Origin: Hymenobacter siberiensis
Lineage (GTDB): Bacteria > Bacteroidota > Bacteroidia > Cytophagales > Hymenobacteraceae
Length of the DNA stretch: 64,000 bases
NCBI RefSeq assembly: GCF_018967845.1
Contig: NZ_JAHLZZ010000001.1
Coordinates: forward strand, 4,340,001 to 4,404,000
Reading direction: 5' to 3'
The notes beneath the pieces were generated by a model. That model did no database searches and was not told where the DNA came from. It saw only the letters and a program-made list of their open reading frames with translations. Shown one piece after another: positions 33,675 through 41,425 of the stretch (its first letter is position 1; the number at the start of each line of letters is the position of its first letter). The position numbers and the translations under genes are program-made.

Positions 33675-34685
33675 CTATACCCGAGGTTGCTCCAAGCCGG
33701 GCGTGGGCTGCGGGTCGCCTTCTTTGCCCAAGTCGCGCGGGGCGTAGCCGTAGGGGTTTTCGGGGTCTTTGCCGGCCCGCCACAGCACCCAGATACCGAT
33801 AAAAATCAGCGGGATACTCAGCAGCTGGCCCTGGTTGAAAAGATGGCCGTCTTCGAAAGCCACCTGGTTCTCCTTTAGGTACTCGCCCAGGAAGCGCTGG
33901 GTGAAAAGCAGCACCACAAACAGGCCAAACAGCTGCCCGCGCGGCGTGCGCTCTTTGGTGCGGTTCCACATGAAATAGAGCAGGACGAGCAGAAAAACGC
34001 AGAACAGCGCCTCGTAAATCTGGGTGGGGTGGCGCGGCACGGCCATGGGCGCATCGGGCGCTACGGGCGTGCCTTCGGGCTGCAGCTGGTAGGTACTGGT
34101 GCCATCCTGATACTGCACGGGGCGGGCGGCCACCTGCACGGCTCCGGCCGGCAGCGGGCGCGTTACGGGCAGCAGGTGGTCCACATCGCGCGGGAAGGTG
34201 AAGGCCCACGGGGCGCTGCTGGGCTTGCCCACAATCTCAGAGTTCATCAAGTTGCCGGTGCGGATGCAGGCGCCGCCCAGCGCTACCACAATCACAATGC
34301 GGTCAAGCACCCACAGGTAATCGAATTTATTATTACGCGCAAACAGCCAGCAGGCCAGCAGGATGCCAATGGTAGCGCCGTGGCTGGCCAGTCCGCCCTG
34401 CCATATTTTGAACACCACCATGGGGTCGGCTTTCAGCGCCTCAAAATCATAAAACAGCATGTGGCCCAACCGCGCACCCACAATGGTGCCGATGAGCATG
34501 TATATCGTAATCACATCGACCCACTGCGGCGAAACCCGCTCGGAACGGTAGATGTGCGTGAGCACGAATGTGCCCACCACGAAGGGCAGCATGAAAAACA
34601 GCCCGTACCAGCGCAGCGTGACCGGCCCGAGGTGGGCGATGATGGGATTAACGTTCCAGAGAATAGCGTCGAGAAAAGGATGCAT
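33675..34685 (-). CDS. lgt: Prolipoprotein diacylglyceryl transferase
   Basis: A 336-residue inner-membrane enzyme that adds diacylglycerol to the lipobox Cys of prolipoproteins. Recognisable segments are LGPVTLRWYGLFFML, GLASHGATIGILLACWLF (catalytic His-Gly region), GACIRTGNLMNSEIVGKP (the Lgt signature R-x-G-N-x-x-N-x-E) and PRHPTQIYEALFC. An insertion of about 60 residues (DVDHLLPVTRP to DAPMAV) precedes the HPTQ motif and is longer than in E. coli. Several lipoproteins in this window are its likely substrates. Confidence 0.95.
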   Translation of the reverse strand: MHPFLDAILWNVNPIIAHLGPVTLRWYGLFFMLPFVVGTFVLTHIYRSERVSPQWVDVITIYMLIGTIVGARLGHMLFYDFEALKADPMVVFKIWQGGLASHGATIGILLACWLFARNNKFDYLWVLDRIVIVVALGGACIRTGNLMNSEIVGKPSSAPWAFTFPRDVDHLLPVTRPLPAGAVQVAARPVQYQDGTSTYQLQPEGTPVAPDAPMAVPRHPTQIYEALFCVFLLVLLYFMWNRTKERTPRGQLFGLFVVLLFTQRFLGEYLKENQVAFEDGHLFNQGQLLSIPLIFIGIWVLWRAGKDPENPYGYAPRDLGKEGDPQPTPGLEQPRV

Positions 34686-34710
34686 GCGGGGCGAAGAGGT
34701 TATAAGGCGT

Positions 34711-34718
34711 CAAAGGTA
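34711..34718 (-). promoter_or_regulatory. -7 promoter element of lgt
   Basis: On the minus strand the sequence is TACCTTTG, a perfect TANNTTTG match 25 bp upstream of the lgt ATG. No good -33 TTG is seen at the right spacing. Confidence 0.45.
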
Positions 34719-34784
34719 CTATGTCCTCCGAGGTTGCGACTTTACGGCGGCGGGGCAATGATAAGTTGGTAGCAGTGGCTGAAA

Positions 34785-35087
34785 TCAGCGCGGAGGCAAC
34801 GGTTTTAGTCCGCTCGGTGGACTGGCGTGGTACCGCACAGCGGCTGAAGTAAGGGCTGGGCCGTCGCCGCTCAGGGCTAGCACCAGCGCCCCCAGCAGCA
34901 CCGCGTAGGCGGGCTGGCGTAGCCAGGCGGGCAGCCATTGCCGGGGTGCCCCCGCATTGGCAACGAGCCGAGCCTGCACCCGGGCATAAAAGAACGGCCG
35001 GGGCTGGGCTACGGGCTGGTGGCGCAGCTGGCGCATCAGGTCCTCCCATTCTTCGTCGGAACCGGGGCGATTGATGATATCAGACAT
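34785..35087 (-). CDS. Putative short membrane anti-sigma factor
   Basis: A 100-residue protein: an acidic cytoplasmic N-terminus (DEEWEDLMRQLRHQPV), a conserved-looking PRPFFYARVQARL segment, one membrane helix (AYAVLLGALVLALSG) and a short tail. It overlaps the upstream sigma factor gene by 8 nt. That organisation, with one helix and a small N-domain, is typical of Bacteroidota anti-sigma proteins; no zinc-binding HxxxCxxC motif is present. Function is inferred from position. Confidence 0.65.
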   Translation of the reverse strand: MSDIINRPGSDEEWEDLMRQLRHQPVAQPRPFFYARVQARLVANAGAPRQWLPAWLRQPAYAVLLGALVLALSGDGPALTSAAVRYHASPPSGLKPLPPR

Positions 35088-35766
35088 GGCGAAGATGAGC
35101 TTGAACGTGTTTGCGGAGGGTTTGCCGGGCGCGGAACAGCAGGGATTCGACGGCGGCCACGGTGGTACCGAGCACGGCCGCGATTTGCTCATAGCTCAGC
35201 TCCTGCTCGTGGCGAAGCGTGAAGGCCACCTGCTGCTGGTCGGGCAGGCGGGCGATGTGGGCCAACAGGAGCTGGAGCTGCTGCTGGCCCTCCAGCAGCG
35301 CCAGCGGGTGGGCGTGGTCGGGTGGCTCATGCAGCACGTCGTTATTGCCGCTCAACAGGCTGGTGAAGTAGGCAAAGCGCTTTTTGGCCTGGACCTTGCG
35401 GCGGTTTTTCAGGGCCCGCGACGTGGCCAGGCGGTAGAGCCAGGTGCTCAGCGACGCCTCACCCCGAAACTGGCCGATGGTTTGGTAAACCTCCACGAAA
35501 ACTTCCTGGGCCACATCCTCCGCTTCTTCCTCATTGCGCAGCAGGGAAAATATCGTGCGATAAATCCGGTTCTGGTAGCGCGCTACCAAGGTGCGAAACG
35601 CGGCTTCGCTCCCGGCTTGCAGCTGCGCTATCAGCTCCGCATCGGCGACAGGCGCCGGAGTAGCCAACCGGTCGCCGGGAAGCGGTTCATGAGCCAGAAA
35701 TAGCGGAAGCACGCAGGTCACAGGGGCCGGACTAAATTTCAGAATTACGCCACGCTGCGGCTGCAT
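35080..35766 (-). CDS. ECF-type RNA polymerase sigma factor
   Basis: Up to 228 residues. Region 2 is RYQNRIYRTIFSLLRNEEEA with DVAQEVFVEVYQ and STWLYRLATSRALKNRRK. Region 4 is ARLPDQQQVAFTLRHEQELS followed by YEQIAAVLGTTVAAVESLLF, the helix-turn-helix. The first 35 residues before ADAELIAQL are not conserved in the family, so a later start is likely. It is translationally coupled to the putative anti-sigma gene. Confidence 0.9.
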   Translation of the reverse strand: MQPQRGVILKFSPAPVTCVLPLFLAHEPLPGDRLATPAPVADAELIAQLQAGSEAAFRTLVARYQNRIYRTIFSLLRNEEEAEDVAQEVFVEVYQTIGQFRGEASLSTWLYRLATSRALKNRRKVQAKKRFAYFTSLLSGNNDVLHEPPDHAHPLALLEGQQQLQLLLAHIARLPDQQQVAFTLRHEQELSYEQIAAVLGTTVAAVESLLFRARQTLRKHVQAHLRHV

Positions 35767-35927
35767 CAGCCTACTGCTGCGCGTACCAAGGTTGCGTAGG
35801 GTTAGTACCCATTACCGCCTAAAACTTGCGCCCAAGATTAATCGTTTCTTCCAAAACCCTGATTAACAGGGCATATTTCGTGCATATTCGTACTTACACA
35901 CCCGCTCGGCACAAGCTGAAGCCTGTG

Positions 35928-37850
35928 CTACAAGGCTGCCAGCTCCTCCGAAAAGCTCCCGCTGAGAATCGGAAACCGCAGCCAGGAGCGCGGGTCCACG
36001 TTGTAGTCGTCGAGGTGGAACGAGGGCGCATACCGCTCGCGCTTCCACTGGTTGCGGCTCCAGAGGCTGTAGAAGCGGCGTACAAAGGCGCGGAGCTGTT
36101 CGTGGTCGAAGCCGGTGGCCTCACCGTCCAGCGCGGCCAGCACCTGGCTGGGGCTGAGGCGGTCGTAGAAGGCCAGCCGCTCAATGCGGTTGAGCAGCAC
36201 GTAGGGCATGAGGTCGCGCTCGTCAGTCTGCTTGTCGGCCAGCGGGCGGAGCTCGGCGGTGGGTTGCAGCGCATTTACGTGGCGCAGGGCCGCATAGCCC
36301 AGCTCGGTTTCGGCCCAGCGCAGCCACTTTTTCACGAAGTCCTTGTCGACGCCCGCGATGGGCGAGATGCTGCCAGCCGTGTCGCCGTCCATGGTGCAGT
36401 AGCCCACGCTGGCCTCCGAGCGGTTAGAAGTGGTGATGAGCAAGCAGTTCAGCACGTTAGCCATCATCCAGATGCCGGGGGCCCGCACCCGTGCCTGAAT
36501 ATTTTGCAGGGCCAAATCGTCGGTTTGCCAGGTCAGCTCCCTGCCCAGTGCACCCTCAATCTTACGCACGTAGCCGGCCACTTCAGCATCAATCTCCCAA
36601 TTGAAAAACCGCGCGCCAATGCTCTCCGCCAACTCTTTGGCTGAAGTGAAGGTGTCATCCGAAGAATTTACCGTACCCTGGTAGGCGCAGGTCAGCAGCT
36701 GATTTACCAGTGCCTGATTGGTGCTTAGTACTTGGTGCTTAGTGCTTGGTTTTTCGTCCTGCACAACCTGTTCAGCCGCGCCGCCGGCACCGGTTTGCAC
36801 CACGTCTTTTCTCGTTTCCTCGAAGCAGCCGCTGCGGCGCTTAAACTCCTGCAGGCCCAATTCCTCCACGCCCAGGCGCACCATTTCGGCCACGCCCACG
36901 GCGCAGAAGCTGGAGTCGGCCCCGCCGCTCAGGCTCAGCACGAAGCCCCGGCTGCGGGCCTTGCGCAGGTAGTCAAACAGGGCCAGGCTCATGGCCTGGT
37001 TCAGCTCCTTGTACTCATCGGGCGCGGGCAACGGCACAATTTCGGCCGCCGGCTCCTGCGGGGTGGCGAAATCCACGTCCACCCACTCCAAATCCACTTC
37101 CTTGAAGCTCAGTAGTTGGTTGCGCTTCAGCAGATGGCCGTTGCGGGCCACCAGAATTTCCCCGTCGAAGATGATGCGGCCGGCCTCATTGCCCAGCAGG
37201 TTGGCGTAGAGATAAGTGCAGTCGAACGTGCGCGACGCCTTCATTACCAGCTGATAGCGCACGTCGGTTTTGCTCATCGCAAAGTGGCTGGCCGAGGGAT
37301 TTACAATCAAATCCACCTTGCCCATGAGCCGGCAGGCGGGCCGCACGTTGTCGGCCCGCCAGGCATCCTCGCAAATCTCGAAGCCGAAGCGCACGCCCTC
37401 GTGCTCAAAAATAAGGTCGCCCAGCGGCCACGTCTCCCCTTCCCAGGTTACCGTTGTGGTTTCGCCCGCCACCCAGGGCGCAAAGAAGCGCGTTTCGTAA
37501 TGCACGCCGTCGTTGGCCAAAAACTGCTTGGCCGCAAAACCCAGAATCTGCCCGTCGCGCAGCACGGCGGCCGTGTTGTAGGTGCGGCCCGGCAGGCGCA
37601 CCGGCAAGCCCACCACTACGCAAATGCCCTGCGTCCATTCGCGCACCTTTTGCAGGTGGGCCAGCGCCGCCTCGGGCATCCAGTCGCTCAGAAAAAGGTC
37701 CTCGCAGCCGTAGCCAGTCAGGCACAGCTCGGGCAGGCATAGCAGCTCCACGCCCGCACTTTTAGCCTGCTCGATGGCGGTCTGGATATTCCGCAGGTTG
37801 TTTTCCCAGTCAATGGGAATCTGGTTGAGGGCGGCTCCGGCGATGCGCAT
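35928..37850 (-). CDS. nadE: Glutamine-hydrolysing NAD+ synthetase
   Basis: A 640-residue fusion of a nitrilase-type glutaminase (1-270: Glu41, Lys108, Cys160 in FGFEICEDAWR) and an ATP-dependent NAD synthetase (about 290-600: LSLSGGADSS P-loop at 306-314, and SSDDTFTSAKELAESIGA). It amidates deamido-NAD+ in the last step of NAD synthesis. Residues 367-378 (KPSTKHQVLSTN) are encoded by a heptamer array and sit between helix GGAAEQVV and NQLLTCAYQGT, an apparent in-frame insertion in a surface loop. The rest is intact. Confidence 0.94.
   Translation of the reverse strand: MRIAGAALNQIPIDWENNLRNIQTAIEQAKSAGVELLCLPELCLTGYGCEDLFLSDWMPEAALAHLQKVREWTQGICVVVGLPVRLPGRTYNTAAVLRDGQILGFAAKQFLANDGVHYETRFFAPWVAGETTTVTWEGETWPLGDLIFEHEGVRFGFEICEDAWRADNVRPACRLMGKVDLIVNPSASHFAMSKTDVRYQLVMKASRTFDCTYLYANLLGNEAGRIIFDGEILVARNGHLLKRNQLLSFKEVDLEWVDVDFATPQEPAAEIVPLPAPDEYKELNQAMSLALFDYLRKARSRGFVLSLSGGADSSFCAVGVAEMVRLGVEELGLQEFKRRSGCFEETRKDVVQTGAGGAAEQVVQDEKPSTKHQVLSTNQALVNQLLTCAYQGTVNSSDDTFTSAKELAESIGARFFNWEIDAEVAGYVRKIEGALGRELTWQTDDLALQNIQARVRAPGIWMMANVLNCLLITTSNRSEASVGYCTMDGDTAGSISPIAGVDKDFVKKWLRWAETELGYAALRHVNALQPTAELRPLADKQTDERDLMPYVLLNRIERLAFYDRLSPSQVLAALDGEATGFDHEQLRAFVRRFYSLWSRNQWKRERYAPSFHLDDYNVDPRSWLRFPILSGSFSEELAAL
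36718..36752. repeat. Heptanucleotide array inside nadE
   Basis: Five 7-nt units (TTGGTGC twice and variants beginning TTRGT) lie within the nadE coding sequence without breaking the frame. Confidence 0.75.
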
Positions 37851-37858
37851 TGGAAGGG

Positions 37859-37886
37859 TTGAATTTTGAGGGTTGAGGGTTGAATG
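37859..37886. repeat. Heptanucleotide array upstream of nadE
   Basis: Four units of TTGA + NNN (TTGAGGG twice) start 9 bp upstream of the nadE ATG. Confidence 0.75.
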
Positions 37887-37990
37887 CGGTTGGTCACACT
37901 CTTCATCGCTAATAGCAACTACCGCTAAGTCACCTGGTTTTCCGCAAAAGGTTATTTCCGCTCTGTTAAAAAGAAATTCCTATCCTACTC

Positions 37991-38025
37991 ACTCAACACT
38001 CAACCCTTAAAAATCAACCCTTCAG
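37991..38025. repeat. Heptanucleotide array overlapping the rnc stop codon
   Basis: Five 7-nt units (ACTCAAC twice, then CCTTAAA, AATCAAC, CCTTCAG) run into the rnc stop codon at 38022-38024. Confidence 0.65.
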
Positions 38026-38747
38026 CTGACTCCCAGCTCCGTCAGCGCCCGCTCGGCCGCCAGCTGCTCCGCCTGTTTCTTGCTCAGCCCCATGCCGGTG
38101 GCGATGACTTCCTCATCCAGCAGCACGTTGGCCGTAAACTCCATCATACCGCCCGGCCGGGCCTCACCCGTGATATCGTAGCGCAGGACCCTGCCCTCAC
38201 GTTGCGCCCATTCCACCAGCTTACTCTTGAAGTTGGCCGTGGTAGTCGTGATAGTGTGCACGTCCACAAAGCCATTCACGAGGCGCGTGAGGATGAAGTT
38301 ACGGGCCGATTTGTAGCCCAAATCCAGGTACACGGCTCCTACCAGGGCCTCCAGCGCGTTGCCGTTCACGGAGCGCGAGCGGGCGGCGCGGCCCTGCGCG
38401 GCATCCAGCTGCACCAGCCCATCGAGGCCCAGCTTGAGGGCGATGCCGTTCAGGCTTTCGCGGTTCACGATGCGCGAGCGCACCTCGGTCAGGAAGCCCT
38501 CCTGCTCGTAGGGGTACTTTTTGAACAGGTATTCGGCCACCACCGTGCCCAGCACGGCATCGCCGAGAAATTCCAGCCGCTCATTGGTCTGGTGCTTACC
38601 AATAGCCGGCTGCTGCCGCACCGCCGACGAGTGCGTGAAGGCCAGCCGGTAGAGGCGGGCATTCTTAGGCGTCTGGCCCGTCACGGTGGCTACCGCCTGC
38701 CGAAACGCTTTATCAGAAGCAAACAAACGGGATACAAAACCGAGCAA
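38022..38747 (-). CDS. rnc: Ribonuclease III
   Basis: A 241-residue double-strand RNA endonuclease. The signature NERLEFLGDAVLG (55-67, catalytic Glu59 and Asp63) is present, as is the second acidic cluster EALVGAVYLDLG. The C-terminal double-stranded RNA-binding domain (about 168-241) ends GLSKKQAEQLAAERALTEL. It follows fabF-acpP in the same direction, the order usually seen in Bacteroidota, although an inverted repeat separates it from fabF here. Confidence 0.95.
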   Translation of the reverse strand: MLGFVSRLFASDKAFRQAVATVTGQTPKNARLYRLAFTHSSAVRQQPAIGKHQTNERLEFLGDAVLGTVVAEYLFKKYPYEQEGFLTEVRSRIVNRESLNGIALKLGLDGLVQLDAAQGRAARSRSVNGNALEALVGAVYLDLGYKSARNFILTRLVNGFVDVHTITTTTANFKSKLVEWAQREGRVLRYDITGEARPGGMMEFTANVLLDEEVIATGMGLSKKQAEQLAAERALTELGVS

Positions 38748-38784
38748 AGGGAAGATGGTAATAAAGTGGAGTGACTATAAAAGC

Positions 38785-38886
38785 CCGTCATGCAGAGCGC
38801 AGCGCAGTTTCTTGCCCGCCACCAGTAATCCTGTCGATTGAATTACTTACGGCGGTAAAGAAACTGCGCTGCGCTCTGCATGACGG
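38785..38886. repeat. Perfect inverted repeat (CGTCATGC family, GCAGAGCGC variant)
   Basis: Perfect 29-nt arms at 38785-38813 and 38858-38886, between fabF and rnc. The arms read CCGTCATGCAGAGCGCAGCG onward and end in AGTTTCTT. Confidence 0.9.
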
Positions 38887-38912
38887 ACTTTTTCTATTGC
38901 AGCGACTGCCGC

Positions 38913-40163
38913 CTACAGCTTACGGAAAATCACCGACGTGTTGTGGCCACCGAAACCAAACGTGTTGCTCATGGCCACGCGCACCTCGCGGGGCTGCGCC
39001 ACGTTCGGCGTGAAGTTCAGCGCCTGGTTGATTTCCGGGTCGGGCGTGTGCAGGTTGATGGTGGGGGGCACCAGGCTGTTCTGCATGGCCAGCAGGCAGG
39101 CCACGGCCTCAATGCCGCCAGCGCCGCCCAGCAGGTGGCCGGTCATGCTTTTGGTCGAGGAAATGTTCAGCTTCTCGGCGTGCTCACCGAACACTTTTTC
39201 GATAGCCTTGATTTCGGCCCCGTCGCCCAACGGCGTGCTCGTGCCGTGGGTATTAATGTAGTCCACGTCGGTGGTGGCAATGCCGGCGTCGCGCAGGGCA
39301 TTTTTCATCACCAGCACCACGCCGCTGCCGCTGGGGTCGGGCGCGGTGATGTGGTAGGCGTCCGACGACATACCGCCGCCAATCAGCTCGGCGTACATTT
39401 TGGCGCCGCGCGCCTTGGCGTGTTCGTACTCTTCGAGCACCAGCGCACCGGCCCCTTCGCCCAGCACAAAGCCGTCGCGGTCCCTGTCATAAGGCCGCGA
39501 GGCCGAAGCCGGGTCGTCGTTGCGCTCGCTCATGGCCTTGAGGGCGTTGAAGCCGCCCACGCCCGATTCGGTAATGGCCGCTTCGGAACCGCCCGTCACC
39601 ACCGCATCGGCCAGGCCGAGGCGAATGTTGTTGAAGGCCGCAATAATGGCATCATTCGACGAGGCGCAGGCCGACGTCGTCACGAAATTCGGCCCGCGAA
39701 AACCGTTTTTGATGCTGATGTTGCCCGACGAGGAGTCGGCAATCATGCGCGGAATGAAGAAAGGCGAGTAGCGGGGAGTGCCGTCGCCTTTCTCAAAGGC
39801 GAAGCATTCTTCCTGCAACGATTTCAGGCCGCCGATGCCGGAGCCCCAAATCACGCCCACCCGGTCCTTATCAACGCCGCTTTCCAGCAGGCCCGAGTCG
39901 GCGATGGCCTCATCGGCCGCTACCACGGCAAACTGCGTGAACAGGTCCATTTTGCGATGCTCCTTGCGGTCGAAGTAGTTATCGGCTTCGTAGCCTTTCA
40001 CTTCGCAGGCAAAGCGGGTTTTGAACTTGGTGGGGTCGAAGCGCGTGATGGTGGCCGCGCCGCTGGCGCCCGTGCGCAGACCTTCCCAGTAAGCCGGGGC
40101 GGTATTGCCCAGGGGGGTGATGGCTCCAAGGCCGGTAACGACAACCCGTCGGATGGACGACAT
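38913..40163 (-). CDS. fabF: 3-oxoacyl-[acyl-carrier-protein] synthase II
   Basis: A 416-residue condensing enzyme of fatty-acid elongation. The Cys-His-His triad is visible: Cys166 in TTSACASSND, His306 in NTHGTSTPLGD and His343 in SMTGHLLGGAGG. The N-terminus VVVTGLGAITPLGN is the usual FabF start. It lies downstream of acpP in one transcript, as is common. Confidence 0.96.
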   Translation of the reverse strand: MSSIRRVVVTGLGAITPLGNTAPAYWEGLRTGASGAATITRFDPTKFKTRFACEVKGYEADNYFDRKEHRKMDLFTQFAVVAADEAIADSGLLESGVDKDRVGVIWGSGIGGLKSLQEECFAFEKGDGTPRYSPFFIPRMIADSSSGNISIKNGFRGPNFVTTSACASSNDAIIAAFNNIRLGLADAVVTGGSEAAITESGVGGFNALKAMSERNDDPASASRPYDRDRDGFVLGEGAGALVLEEYEHAKARGAKMYAELIGGGMSSDAYHITAPDPSGSGVVLVMKNALRDAGIATTDVDYINTHGTSTPLGDGAEIKAIEKVFGEHAEKLNISSTKSMTGHLLGGAGGIEAVACLLAMQNSLVPPTINLHTPDPEINQALNFTPNVAQPREVRVAMSNTFGFGGHNTSVIFRKL

Positions 40164-40211
40164 AAGTCAGGCGCCAGAAGCGCGAAAGATGAGGCAGGAT
40201 AAAACAGCAAA

Positions 40212-40236
40212 ACCGGCCGGCGGCTAGCCGGCCGGT
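40212..40236. terminator. GC-rich hairpin between acpP and fabF
   Basis: ACCGGCCGGC / GCCGGCCGGT, perfect 10-bp arms with a 5-nt loop. It has no U-tract. It could act as an mRNA processing or attenuation site that lets acpP be expressed above fabF. Confidence 0.45.
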
Positions 40237-40330
40237 ATGCGCAGAACTTAGGGATTCATTCCAGGCAAAACGCGGAAGTTGAGTAAAGATTATTTACGCA
40301 AATTGCTCGTTGTGCTCAGGATGAGGAAGA

Positions 40331-40567
40331 CTACTTAGCGTGCTCTTCGAGGTAGCTGATGGCTTGGCCCACGGTGCCGATGTTCTCGGCCTGGTCGTCG
40401 GGGATGCTCACGTTGAATTCCTTTTCGAACTCCATAATCAGCTCGACGGTATCCAGCGAGTCAGCACCCAGGTCGTTGGTGAAGCTTGCCTCGGGGGTAA
40501 CCTCGGAGGCTTCAACGCCCAGTTTATCAATAATAATGGCCTTTACTTTTTCTGCGATTTCAGACAT
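40331..40567 (-). CDS. acpP: Acyl carrier protein
   Basis: A 78-residue acidic protein with the phosphopantetheine site GADSLDTVELIMEFE (Ser37). Length and composition match AcpP. It is the first gene of the acpP-fabF unit. Confidence 0.97.
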   Translation of the reverse strand: MSEIAEKVKAIIIDKLGVEASEVTPEASFTNDLGADSLDTVELIMEFEKEFNVSIPDDQAENIGTVGQAISYLEEHAK

Positions 40568-40729
40568 TTCCGTGGGGGTTTAGGGAAAACTACAGTGCAA
40601 AGTAACGAGAGATTTTCCAACTAACCCACGGCTGCGCTTCCAAAATGCGGGTACAAGATTATGGCGATGGCCCGTCGCGGTCCGTAGCTTTGCCGCTTCC
40701 CGCCTGCGGGTGCCCCTTTTGTGGCCGCT

Positions 40730-41158
40730 ATGAAAACTTTCACCCTTGATGTTGAGTACGAGTGCGACTTCGCCCTTTTCGGGCTGGTGAGTAGTACCCA
40801 CGACTACACGCTGGCCTGGACGCTGAACCGCGCCCTGCGCCTGCGCTTCGTAAAGCAGCCCGAACTGCTGCTCAACCTCCTCAGCCATGGCCGGCTGGTG
40901 TTTACGCACTACCTGCACGCTACCGAGAGCCTCACGCTGCGGCTGCTGCGCAACCGCTCCATTTCCCCTTCCAGCCTCAAAAAGCCCTACCTGGCCCCGG
41001 ATATTAAGGAATACGACTACCTGCTGGCCGTGAGCAACGGCAGCGGCCATCTGGCCGATGACGAAATCCTTCAGTGCCTCACCGCCCTCGATGCCGTGCA
41101 GTATGCCTGCCAGTTCGACCCGAATTCGCTTAAATACAAGGAAAACCTGATTATGTGA
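40730..41158 (+). CDS. IPExxxVDY-family protein
   Basis: A 142-residue cytosolic protein of a Bacteroidota-specific family named for a C-terminal motif. Here the motif region reads APDIKEYDYLLAVSN, so the Pro is lost and VDY has become YDY. The N-terminus LDVEYECDFALFGLVSS is typical. The genomic position upstream of pyk is the usual one for the family. Function is unknown. ATG 40730 is preferred over GTG 40721. A -7 like box TAGCTTTG is at 40685-40692. Confidence 0.8.
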   Translation: MKTFTLDVEYECDFALFGLVSSTHDYTLAWTLNRALRLRFVKQPELLLNLLSHGRLVFTHYLHATESLTLRLLRNRSISPSSLKKPYLAPDIKEYDYLLAVSNGSGHLADDEILQCLTALDAVQYACQFDPNSLKYKENLIM

Positions 41159-41371
41159 TTGCCGGGGCGGGCGAGGCACATGGCCTTGCCCCAACGGAAA
41201 TAAACCAACGCGCTCAGGTGCCCAATAGGGCCATAAACAAACGTTTGCCTGGAAAAACCCCGGGCAAGTACCGCGGCAAACGGTAGGGTTTTCGGTTAAA
41301 TTAAACGACTTTTGCGACTATGGGTGGCATTTTTATTCTGCTATCGCCCCAGCTTGCGCGCTGCGCCAGCG

Positions 41372-41402
41372 TCCCCTTCTGCCTAAGGAGGGGAGTTTTT
41401 TT
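41372..41402 (+). promoter_or_regulatory. Terminator-like hairpin in the pyk leader
   Basis: TCCCCTT and AAGGAGGGGA pair (with a bulge) and are followed at once by seven T residues, 24 bp before the pyk ATG. The position fits an attenuator, or the 3' end of the IPExxxVDY transcript. Confidence 0.45.
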
Positions 41403-41425
41403 GTTCCGACATTTCATCCCAACGC

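Noticed and set aside
35080..35766. A zinc-binding anti-sigma system
   Set aside because: The partner gene at 34785 has no HxxxCxxC motif, so only a generic membrane anti-sigma call is made.
40580..41194. 204-residue minus-strand frame upstream of acpP
   Set aside because: Shadow of the IPExxxVDY-type gene on the plus strand.
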